From: Chloracidobacterium sp.
GTDB lineage: Bacteria; Acidobacteriota; Blastocatellia; Pyrinomonadales; Pyrinomonadaceae
Length of the DNA: 64,000 nt
NCBI GenBank assembly: GCA_016711345.1
Contig: JADJTD010000001.1
Coordinates: forward strand, 1,054,001 to 1,118,000
Reading direction: 5' to 3'
Positions 17,901-25,266 of this stretch are shown here, piece by piece. Every line of letters starts with the position of its first letter. Position 1 is the first letter of the stretch. Both the position numbers and the translations under genes were made by a program. A model generated the notes under the pieces. The model was not told the origin of the DNA. It saw only the letters and a list, made by a program, of their open reading frames with translations, and did no database searches.

Positions 17901-20900
17901 AATTACAAGGTCTCCCACCCACGAGTGATTGATGCCTGGCGTTGTCGAAACCGGGTCAGTCGATTGCGTTCCGTCAACCCTAAAATTAACGTCCGAAATA
18001 GTTCCTACACCGCTAACAGGAATAACTAAATTAATTCCGGCAGGTACATTGTCAGTTATCGCCACTTCCGGGCCCGTGTAACTAAAGGTGCCGCCGCATG
18101 CCGGAGTTCCAGTCGCGGTGGCAGTCGCAGTAGCCGTTGAGGTCGCAGTCGCTCCGGCCGTTGGGGTGTTTGTTGGAGTGAATGTAGATGTCGAAGTCGC
18201 TGTCGCTGTATTGGTTGGCGTCCCTGCCGCGCAGCCACTCGTCGTAATGCGCAAAGTCCATCCGCCGCTGATGCTTCCGATGTCTGTTCCGGCGTCGTCG
18301 CGGACATAAAGTGCCCAAGTGCCGTTCGGCGCAGTTCCGTTAAATACGGACAGTAAAGCATTGGTGCCTGCTGCCGGTGCCGGTGCGGGGAATGTGTCGG
18401 CCCCATCGTTAATATTCGTTGGAATGTAAGTGCCGGCCGTCAACGGTCCAGCATTAACTATGGTCGCTGCCGCTGCATCGTCAAACGTGAGGTTGATATT
18501 TGAAACGTCACCGCTGCCGCCCGCATCCGACATGAATACCGCCGTTTGACCCGCAGGCCCGACCAGCAGAATATCAATGTCATCCGGGAACGTATGCGTC
18601 ATTCCGGTAAGATCGACCGTCACTTTTGTGATGGTACCCGTCATTCCCGAAGCCACTATGTTCGAAGGATACGGTGCTCCCGCCGCATTGTCGTTGATCG
18701 TGATCGCGGCCGTGTTCGAAAAGTTAGCCGTGCAGGACGGAGACGGCGTTCCAGTTGAGGTCGCTGTAGCCGTGGATGTTGCCGTTGCCGTATTAGTTGC
18801 CGTCGCCGTATTCGTCGGCGTAAAGGTGTTCGTCGGCGTAGGCGATGCGGTTGCTGTGTTGGTCGCCGTTCCGGCGGCGGTCGGTGTTGCAAAACCCTCC
18901 ACGATTGTTGTTCCGTTATCTGTTGACGTGACGCCAGTCCCTGCGGTGATGCCCATCCCTCGAATGGCCATGCCCTTCCAGACATCAGCGACATCAACCG
19001 CTGCCTCTGGTGCCAAAGAAAGTGCTTGGGCCGCGGCAAGAATTGAATCCCGCATCGTCTGGAAGTTCGGGTTATTGGCCGAAAGCTTCATTGCATCCGT
19101 TACGATCTGCAAGAATCTCTGGTTGCCCGCTGTAGCACCCAGCCTATTGATGAACTGTGCTCGGACTTCCCACAGCATAGAAACCCAAACCTCGCCGCCT
19201 CGATGTGGTCCGGTCGCACAACTGCCTGTGCCTAACCACGCCGACGGTGCAAAAGCACCTCCGGAGATGGTGCAGGCCGTAGTCGCATCAATCGCGGTAA
19301 GAGGATTGTGCGGCAGGTTGCTCGGGCCGCCCACGGACGACATGATCGCATAGGGGTATCGCCGAATGCCGTAATAAGTATTGTCAGTGCCAATCGGAAA
19401 TGCGGTAACTTGGTAGGTTGCGTATCCACCAGTCGAATAAACACCATTTAAAGGATCAGTTGGTTCCGCTAAAAGACAAAGAGCATAAAAATCGCTCCAC
19501 CCTTCGCCCATCTGGCCGCCGCGAGTGTTTAACAGTCCTGCGTTGTTACCAATCAATCGGTTTGAAAGTCCATGCGTGAACTCATGGATTACAATTTCAG
19601 TATCAAGGTCGCCATCACGGTTATTCGTCGTGTTAGTGAAACGATACATCTGGCATCTACCGCGAGTACCATCAGATCCCGAGGCAAAGTTGGCGTTATT
19701 TGTTCCGCTCGAATCCTGAACCTCCGCTGAGACACGATCCGCCTGGTTTCCGCCGCGGCCAAAATTATCATTTTGAAAATTTCTTGCAGGTTCGGTAAAA
19801 CCCAACTGATACATAATGTCGTGGTAACGGTTTCCAACATAGAACAGTTGGGTAGTAGCACCGCTGCGCGAATTCGCTGTCGTCACTGCATCGGGCGGTG
19901 CAGGATTTCCGGGAGGTGGGTTGTAAGCAAAATTGAAAACACGGGTCGCTCCGGCCTGAGCGGCATCAACTCCATTTGTTCCGTCAATGTCGAGACCTGC
20001 CTGAAGGGCGTTTCCGTCCGTCCAGCCATTCGCACCGTTTGCACCATCTGTGATCCAGCCCAAATTGTTGAATGAAAGAGCTCCTTCATTACCTATCAAC
20101 GTTCGATTTACTCGAGCGATCGGAGCACCTTGTGTACCAAGCGTCGGACTGACCGGTCCTGGCGAAAGCGGAGCTGGGCTATCCGCGGCGTCTATCCACG
20201 CATTTGAGTTTCCGTAAACATTATATGTAGCCGACTGGGTCTGGTCATTCGCAAGATTCCTGCGCCAGAGCATCGTACCAGTCTTTGCGTCAACGATCAC
20301 ATAAAATGCATTTACCGGCTTCCATATCAACACTCTCCATGCCGGAATGGCTACGCCTGGTTCGGTCGGAAAGTACATTTTCTCTGCCGTGATATCCCAG
20401 TCGCCGCCCGCGCCAAATCTTACCTTAATGTCCGAGGATGCTGCTCTGTTGGGAAGAGCATCATTTGTCTTTAACCGGTAATCTGCATGCGGAGCAGCAT
20501 AGCGGACCGCATCGACAGGGTCGCCAAAATTGGTTGAAAGTCTGTCATAGTCCAAGCCGGGAGCGAGATTGTTGACCACACGGATCATTTCGCCCTGTTT
20601 CGTGAAACCAGCCTTTACAGTGCCGCGAAATACGGGAATGCCGTGGATATACTGTTCGAGTTCGACCCACGAAAGGTTGCCGTCAGGATTTGTGTAGTCT
20701 GCAAAGATCTTGAGAGCATCGATCTGTTGATTTGATGCTCCGACGAGGGAGTTGTTTTCTTTCAGGAAGTTGATCAGGACATCGGCATGTTTTTTTCCTG
20801 CGGGACGTGTAGTTCCGGTCAAGAAGGCTCTTCCTTTTACAGGATCAGGCCCGATCACTTCGGGAATGCGAATATCGGAGTTGTATTCGATCGCGAGGGT

Positions 20901-21218
20901 CGGGATGCGCGATCTCAAAGCCTCTTCGCCGGTGACAAAACCACTGCGTATGGCCTCTACATTTGATTGATCTTTGCCGGACGCTTGCCGATACGCCGCG
21001 ATGAAGCGTGCGGTATCGTCGCCTTGCTGCTCGCGAATGTCGTAGTTTGGAAGATTATCGTCGTGACTCACCGTTCGCTCGCTGCTGCCCTGGCCTTTGC
21101 CGGCGGCCGCTTTCGAGCTGTACTGATAAGGAACTACAATGATCGCAGTTAGAATACCCAAAATCACCAAACAAATAAGTAGGCTCCTGCGAGCGTCTGC
21201 CTTAGTTCTTTTTAACAT
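14961..21218 (-). CDS. giant secreted M36 (fungalysin) metalloprotease with P, cohesin and dockerin-like domains
   Basis: 2085 residues from the ATG at 21218, which has GGAGG about 11 bp upstream; an in-frame start at 21368 lies inside the leader and is rejected. Order of parts: N-terminal TM/signal (about 12-32); FTP-type propeptide; M36 domain with zinc site HEFTHGLSN near residue 545 and the third ligand in GEGWSDFY near 572; Thr-rich linkers; two proprotein-convertase P-like domains (DDIDILLVGP and WVGDLVIKITSPLG); a further beta domain; a cohesin-like domain; a dockerin-like pair (ISSFDSGRVAQY, DVSNNGGISSFDAAMIAAY); a second cohesin-like domain; and a C-terminal carboxypeptidase-regulatory-like fold. 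The protease should be secreted as a zymogen. Having cohesin and dockerin modules in one chain suggests multimer formation; that part is inference. Confidence 0.9.
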   Translation of the reverse strand: MLKRTKADARRSLLICLVILGILTAIIVVPYQYSSKAAAGKGQGSSERTVSHDDNLPNYDIREQQGDDTARFIAAYRQASGKDQSNVEAIRSGFVTGEEALRSRIPTLAIEYNSDIRIPEVIGPDPVKGRAFLTGTTRPAGKKHADVLINFLKENNSLVGASNQQIDALKIFADYTNPDGNLSWVELEQYIHGIPVFRGTVKAGFTKQGEMIRVVNNLAPGLDYDRLSTNFGDPVDAVRYAAPHADYRLKTNDALPNRAASSDIKVRFGAGGDWDITAEKMYFPTEPGVAIPAWRVLIWKPVNAFYVIVDAKTGTMLWRRNLANDQTQSATYNVYGNSNAWIDAADSPAPLSPGPVSPTLGTQGAPIARVNRTLIGNEGALSFNNLGWITDGANGANGWTDGNALQAGLDIDGTNGVDAAQAGATRVFNFAYNPPPGNPAPPDAVTTANSRSGATTQLFYVGNRYHDIMYQLGFTEPARNFQNDNFGRGGNQADRVSAEVQDSSGTNNANFASGSDGTRGRCQMYRFTNTTNNRDGDLDTEIVIHEFTHGLSNRLIGNNAGLLNTRGGQMGEGWSDFYALCLLAEPTDPLNGVYSTGGYATYQVTAFPIGTDNTYYGIRRYPYAIMSSVGGPSNLPHNPLTAIDATTACTISGGAFAPSAWLGTGSCATGPHRGGEVWVSMLWEVRAQFINRLGATAGNQRFLQIVTDAMKLSANNPNFQTMRDSILAAAQALSLAPEAAVDVADVWKGMAIRGMGITAGTGVTSTDNGTTIVEGFATPTAAGTATNTATASPTPTNTFTPTNTATATNTATATSTATATSTGTPSPSCTANFSNTAAITINDNAAGAPYPSNIVASGMTGTITKVTVDLTGMTHTFPDDIDILLVGPAGQTAVFMSDAGGSGDVSNINLTFDDAAAATIVNAGPLTAGTYIPTNINDGADTFPAPAPAAGTNALLSVFNGTAPNGTWALYVRDDAGTDIGSISGGWTLRITTSGCAAGTPTNTATATSTSTFTPTNTPTAGATATSTATATATATGTPACGGTFSYTGPEVAITDNVPAGINLVIPVSGVGTISDVNFRVDGTQSTDPVSTTPGINHSWVGDLVIKITSPLGTTVTAFDQPGVPASTFGCASNNLAQLILDDDGGFPALEGQCGADTNAAFPTGSFSPNNVLSAFDGQNADGNWTINVSDVAGGDVGSARAVSLIFGGACGTPTATNTPTATFTGTPVATSTSTATNTSTPTFTPTSTSTNTSTPTNTPTATSTGTPTCFTVLYDQSNNMALNGTNSQDFETANDSFDNRSADDFVVPSGQTWTIQQVVANGQFFNGLGPADSFNVTFYTNVANAPGSVVAGGSFTGASYTNVGDAFTIALPSSMVLTTGTYWVSVQVRMDYTPGGQWGWNNRTTQSNSAAVWQNPGGGFAIPACTGWAARGATCGIDSAAPDQSFQIIGTSGAGCSTATPTNTATPTNTATNTPNNTPTNTATNTSTPTATATFTPTATSTNTSTSTPTNTPTAGPTNTSTNTPSATSTSTSTPTNTATATATSTATPSGSCVAVSIPSTQSLTGITATMSVNTTNMTGLGAISADATVTYDPAVLTPLANATFGVTLGTVGNSNGGGRTLSVSNPSAGTLIISLFGVTELQGSGDLVNLNFNVVGLPGTSSALTFETFFYNEETPCSTTTNGSLSVISGTISGVVTYGNAIGAPTPRFVSNVLISGAGSPAVSTTSSFPTGAYSLGGFGPGAYTITPSKTGSQNGAISSFDSGRVAQYVAGVVSLNPTQQAVADVSNNGGISSFDAAMIAAYTVSVPGSGQTGLWKFNPLDYSHPNVNANITGENFAALLMGEVSGNWTDSGARSTEGNGPERSTAVTAPRLVTPADNEVIVPVSVQGVANKGIISYEFDLRYDPSVIQPQENPVEVAGTVSRGLSTAVNTLEPGLLRVALYGPMALNGDGVLLNLKFTAVGAAGSVSPLTWEKMVFNEGDPGTIITDGQVELSAAAPNQAEISGRLLTTLGAGIPNARVTLTDSTGQTRSAVSNGFGVYRFAGLQVGQTYTITVTSRNYNFAPLTVSVTDQVVNTDMIAGQ

Positions 21219-21282
21219 TACCTGAAAACCCTCCAAAAAATTACTGACCTTGAACCTGAAAAATGAATAAAAATAGCCCAGT

Positions 21283-21319
21283 GCCTTTTGCCGGCTGCAA
21301 AATAAAGCCGGCAAAAGGC
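21283..21319 (-). promoter_or_regulatory. strong hairpin in the M36 protease leader
   Basis: A perfect 14-bp stem (21283-21296 with 21306-21319, GCCTTTTGCCGGCT) with a 9-nt loop lies about 65 bp before the protease ATG and 85 bp after the predicted transcript start. A T-rich tract begins about 8 nt beyond the stem on the minus strand, so it could act as an attenuator or an RNA-stability element. Confidence 0.6.
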
Positions 21320-21408
21320 AAAAGCAGCAAATATTTAAAATGCGGCAGCGAAAAGTCGCGCTTTTCACTTTTATTAGGTCGGACGATGAAAGCTAATAGA
21401 GCCGATTC

Positions 21409-21436
21409 ATTATATAGCAAATACCCATTTTGTCAA
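21409..21436 (-). promoter_or_regulatory. consensus sigma-70 promoter of the M36 protease
   Basis: On the minus strand a perfect TTGACA (21436-21431), a 16-bp spacer and a perfect TATAAT (21414-21409). It overlaps an inverted repeat (TTTTGTCA/TGACAAAA at 21428-21435 and 21448-21455) that could be an operator. The predicted leader is about 180 nt and includes the hairpin at 21283-21319. Confidence 0.75.
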
Positions 21437-21499
21437 AGAGAAATCAATGACAAAAGGGCATGAAAATTGACTAGCGACCGTATTTCCCCATCGAAAGAT

Positions 21500-23731
21500 T
21501 CAGAAATTCTGGCTTGGCTCAAAGCTGTAAAGGACGGAAGCCAGTTCGCCGCGGACACCGACATCATCAACACTTTTCACTTCATCGGCGAGTGACGTGG
21601 CCAGCATTGTGATCTCAAAACCGCTTCGAACGCCTGGCCGGGCGGCAGGTATAAACAGGCGCCTTCCCCAAACGATGAGCTTTTCACCATTTTCCGACGT
21701 GCCGCCGCCCTGGAATTTAACCTCATAGGCACGCCAGTCGCCATTGAGTTTGATCTCGCCTTCGGAAACTACCTGATAGCCAGGTAAGAGCTTTTTAAGG
21801 GTTTCGCTCGTTTCCTTGACCATTTGCGGGTATTTATCAGCATCTTCCTTAAAAGTGCCTTTGCTGGGGTAATAGCTCACCAGCATCTGTTCTTTTAATT
21901 TCCCTTCCGGCGTCAGCCGCGATATATCGAGAAATTTTCCGCGTCCGCTGGCAGTTGAGCTTTCCTGCGGGCCGTTGACCTTCCATTCTTTCGGATAGTA
22001 CATCGTAAATCCGACAAAATTTCGAATAAGATCGCCCTTTAGATTCTGTTTGCTGTTCTGGTAAAAATTCGTGTTGGGCGGCTGCGGAATATTACGTGGC
22101 AGCGGCGGCATCTCAGTCTCGGAAACCGCAGAGATCGGCGATTGATTCTCAGACAGGTTGTTGCTCGGGACCTTCGACCCAAAGTTAGGTTCTACCGGAT
22201 TCTTGACCAAGTAATACCAGCCGATCGGGAGCAGTATCAATAAAAGTAATATTCCAACTCCCGCGATCAACTTGGAACGCGTGTTCCCAACTTGCGGAGG
22301 TTCAGGCGAACGATTCTTCCAGGCAGGTTCTTCAGAAGCCGGTAATGCTGGAGCGTCTGCATTTGTTGTTGCTTCAAGTGGGACGCCGACATTGTTCTTC
22401 TCAGTCTCGGCAAAAGCCGCGTATAAAGCTTCGCCAAAGTCCCTCGCCTTTACAAATCTATCCGCGACATCGAACGCCAGAGCCTTTTCAAACACTCGAT
22501 CCACATCAAGCGGCAATTCAGGCCTCACCTCGGTTGCATTTCGCTCCAAACCTGCATACTGCGCCCTGACCATCGCTCTAGCGGTCTTTGCCTCAAAGGG
22601 CATTATTCCGGTCAGCATCTCAAAAGCAACGACGCCCAACGAGTAAATGTCGCTTGAGATAGTGTCGGCCCTGCCGCCAAAAACCTCGGGTGCCTTATAT
22701 CCAAGATTGAAGTCATTCGGCTCGCCGCTTGACGCTTCAAAATTGACCAAAATGGCCTGCTCGCTTTCGTTATCGCCAGGCGTAACTATAATATTCTCGG
22801 GGCGCAGGTCGCGATGTATTACGCCTTCCTGATGAGCTTCACTCAGCGCATTTGCGACCTGACGAATAATGCGGGCGGTTCTCAGGCCATCCATATGCCC
22901 GTGAATACTAAGCACGTCATTTACAGACAGAGCGTCGATATACTCACTGATCAAGAACCTCGTTCCATCGGTAAACCGTCCGGAATCGATCAATCTTGCA
23001 ATATTTGGATGGCTTATGTGAGAAAGAGCGACTATTTCGTCATCCAAAATATTGCCTGAAACCTCATCGGCATCCTCGCCAAGCAGTAAACGAACCAAAA
23101 CAAGTTTATCGGCGCTGAGCTTATCATCTGCCAAAAAAGCAAAGCTTTCTTCTTCGCCGCCCAAAAATTCCGTGACAATATATCGCCCTTTGACCGTTTT
23201 GCCGACAAATTTCTGCGGCTCTTCTGCGTCAAAATCCATCTGTCTGATAGTTGGCTGATGCTTTTTTCCCAATTCGACGTGCCCTGCGGGTATTTCGTAT
23301 GGCTTGATCTTTCTGGCTGCCGGCCTGATCTCTGCGGGCTTGATCTCTTCCTTTGGCTGTTCAGCAATTGGTTGTTCGATCGATTGCTCAACAACCGCAG
23401 TCGGCAATTCGACCACTGGATCCTCGATCACAGTTTCAAGGATCGGATCGGGCTCGAATTCCTTAAATTCAAAGAAATCTCCTGAGATATCACCGGTATC
23501 TGCGAACGGCATGGACGGCTCTTCTTCGGTAATTACAAACTGAGGTACGTTGGAAAACGATTCGTCCAAGTCGCGACTAACTTCTGTTTTTGAAATGAGA
23601 TTTGAAAAAATGCCGCTACCCGCTCGGCGGCCGGCCGCGAAAGGCGTATCCGATATCAAACGGGCACCGTCTGTCGGACAAAACCTTCTGGAACCTTCTT
23701 CAAAACTTTCTTTGCACTTAGGACAATACAT
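21500..23731 (-). CDS. membrane Ser/Thr kinase-like protein with degenerate active site (pseudokinase)
   Basis: 743 residues from the ATG at 23731. The N-terminus has a zinc ribbon (CPKC, later CPTDG), then an acidic linker and a kinase fold at about 178-450. The catalytic HRD is intact (HRDLRPEN, about 306-312), as is APE (about 348). However, the VAIK lysine is replaced by Arg (VLVR, about 214), the DFG metal site reads NFE (about 330-332), and the glycine loop is GGEEES. A transmembrane helix (AGVGILLLLILLPIGWYYLV) leads to an outer domain with YPKEWKVNG resembling PsbP/DUF1795-type sensor folds. This is likely a pseudokinase or an enzyme with very low activity. Its neighbours are a TPR protein and an intact kinase on the same strand, so it may modulate that kinase. 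Confidence 0.87.
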   Translation of the reverse strand: MYCPKCKESFEEGSRRFCPTDGARLISDTPFAAGRRAGSGIFSNLISKTEVSRDLDESFSNVPQFVITEEEPSMPFADTGDISGDFFEFKEFEPDPILETVIEDPVVELPTAVVEQSIEQPIAEQPKEEIKPAEIRPAARKIKPYEIPAGHVELGKKHQPTIRQMDFDAEEPQKFVGKTVKGRYIVTEFLGGEEESFAFLADDKLSADKLVLVRLLLGEDADEVSGNILDDEIVALSHISHPNIARLIDSGRFTDGTRFLISEYIDALSVNDVLSIHGHMDGLRTARIIRQVANALSEAHQEGVIHRDLRPENIIVTPGDNESEQAILVNFEASSGEPNDFNLGYKAPEVFGGRADTISSDIYSLGVVAFEMLTGIMPFEAKTARAMVRAQYAGLERNATEVRPELPLDVDRVFEKALAFDVADRFVKARDFGEALYAAFAETEKNNVGVPLEATTNADAPALPASEEPAWKNRSPEPPQVGNTRSKLIAGVGILLLLILLPIGWYYLVKNPVEPNFGSKVPSNNLSENQSPISAVSETEMPPLPRNIPQPPNTNFYQNSKQNLKGDLIRNFVGFTMYYPKEWKVNGPQESSTASGRGKFLDISRLTPEGKLKEQMLVSYYPSKGTFKEDADKYPQMVKETSETLKKLLPGYQVVSEGEIKLNGDWRAYEVKFQGGGTSENGEKLIVWGRRLFIPAARPGVRSGFEITMLATSLADEVKSVDDVGVRGELASVLYSFEPSQNF

Positions 23732-23855
23732 CAATTTTTATGAACCTTTTCACAACGTATATTTCTACGCACCAGAGACGTTTAATAACGGGTGAATTTC
23801 AAATACGGATAAAAATCGCCCGCCAAAAACAAAACGGCCGCACAAAATAGTCATA

Positions 23856-25244
23856 TTAGCTGCGCTGTGATTTTGCGAGTTTTCCGGCGAGAGACTGCTT
23901 TTCGGGGTCTAGAACTATCGCTTGTCTGTAGTTTCGTTCGGCATCTTTGGCCTTTCCGGCTTTCATAAATCCGTCACCAACGGCCTCGAACCGAAGGGCC
24001 AAATTTCTCTTTTCGTTAGGTGAAACGAACCGAAGTGCCTGCATTAAAGCACCCTCAGCCATATCGTGTTTACCCTGCCGCGTATATAGCAACCCCAACA
24101 ACGAATTTGGCATAAATCCGTTAGAACTGACGACAAGGCTACGGCGCAATAACATTTCTGCATCGTCAAAATTGCCCAGCGTCGTCAATGCCTTTCCTAA
24201 AAGCAACAGGCCGGTAGGATTTTTCGGATCATTTTCGACCGCTCGCCGTAACAATGTCTCCGATTCAGCAAAACGCAGTTCGGACTGCATAACATCGGCA
24301 ATGACGATCATAGTCGGAACATCAGTAGCACGCTGGATCGCACTTTCATATGCTTTGGCCGACTCTTTCGACATTCCTCGCCGTCTTAGAAGCCGACCAA
24401 GATGTGCATAAGCAGGAGCAAAACCTTGATCCAGCCTGATCGCGTTACGATATGCATTTTCGGTCTCGACGGAAATATTGCCGGCAAGCTCCATCGCGAC
24501 GCCTAACTGGTCAAAAGCCAGAGCATTCGACGGTGCAAGTTCGATAGCCTTTCGTGCAAGTTTTTCAGCCTCCGCGTAACGTTCCGAAAGATTCGGCACC
24601 ATGACCGGCTGAGAAAGGACGTAGCTTAGAGCAACATTGATGATCGCGTTCGACGGCTCGATCTTGAGGGCCGCTCGGTAAGCATTTTCTGCTTCTTCCC
24701 AACGCTGCTGGTCGCTGTAAAGATTGCCAAGTCCGTAAACTGCACGCGAATCGGTCGGCTTAACACCGTTTGCACGCCTGTAAGAGGCCTCGGCCGACGA
24801 ATAGCTCCTTTCATCTCTGGCCGCATTGCCTTCAACGATCAGTTTTTCAAAAAGCTCATCCGACGCAGCGTTTGGCTTATTGATAACGGTTGGTTTACTA
24901 ACAATAGTCGGCGGCTTGATATTTTCCGTAGTTGGCGTAACCGGTGTGGTTTCGATTTTGTCTTTTTTTACAGCGACGTTCCCGTCGTTTGATTTGCGAA
25001 CGGACGTGGCAGGACGCTTTACAGGCTTTGCCGCTTTATTAGAAACTCTGGATGATTTCGAAGGTGACTTGGAAGCTGTCGAAGCGGCCTTTCGTTTTGG
25101 CGTGGCTTTTTTTGTTGTAGAGCCGCTCTTCGCAGCCTTTCCGCCAAAGAGGGCATTGCTACTGCCGAGATCTTGGCCGCTGACGACGCAGGACAAAAAT
25201 GCGGTCAAAACAAGAACAATTAATACCTTTACCGTACCGCTCAT
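23856..25244 (-). CDS. exported TPR-repeat protein
   Basis: 462 residues. A signal peptide (VLIVLVLTAFLSCVVSGQ) is followed by a Lys/Ser/Ala-rich basic linker (about 35-75), then at least eight tetratricopeptide repeats such as AVYGLGNLYSDQQRWEEAEN, AFDQLGVAMELAG and LLGLLYTRQGKHDMAEGAL, ending with NYRQAIVLDPEKQ. TPR arrays act as protein-protein scaffolds. It lies 22 bp downstream of the kinase-FGE gene and 121 bp upstream of the pseudokinase gene, all on one strand. An outer-face scaffold for those two membrane kinases is plausible but unproven. Confidence 0.88.
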   Translation of the reverse strand: MSGTVKVLIVLVLTAFLSCVVSGQDLGSSNALFGGKAAKSGSTTKKATPKRKAASTASKSPSKSSRVSNKAAKPVKRPATSVRKSNDGNVAVKKDKIETTPVTPTTENIKPPTIVSKPTVINKPNAASDELFEKLIVEGNAARDERSYSSAEASYRRANGVKPTDSRAVYGLGNLYSDQQRWEEAENAYRAALKIEPSNAIINVALSYVLSQPVMVPNLSERYAEAEKLARKAIELAPSNALAFDQLGVAMELAGNISVETENAYRNAIRLDQGFAPAYAHLGRLLRRRGMSKESAKAYESAIQRATDVPTMIVIADVMQSELRFAESETLLRRAVENDPKNPTGLLLLGKALTTLGNFDDAEMLLRRSLVVSSNGFMPNSLLGLLYTRQGKHDMAEGALMQALRFVSPNEKRNLALRFEAVGDGFMKAGKAKDAERNYRQAIVLDPEKQSLAGKLAKSQRS

Positions 25245-25266
25245 AAAAAACTCAAGATTCGATCTC

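Noticed and set aside
16483..19353. Long plus-strand frames rich in Val, Gly and Ala (VGVLVGVEV type)
   Set aside because: They are the reverse reading of Thr/Pro/Ser linkers and other parts of the M36 protease gene.
21219..21368. Extension of the M36 protease to 21368
   Set aside because: The region is a transcribed leader with a strong stem, and GGAGG precedes the ATG at 21218.
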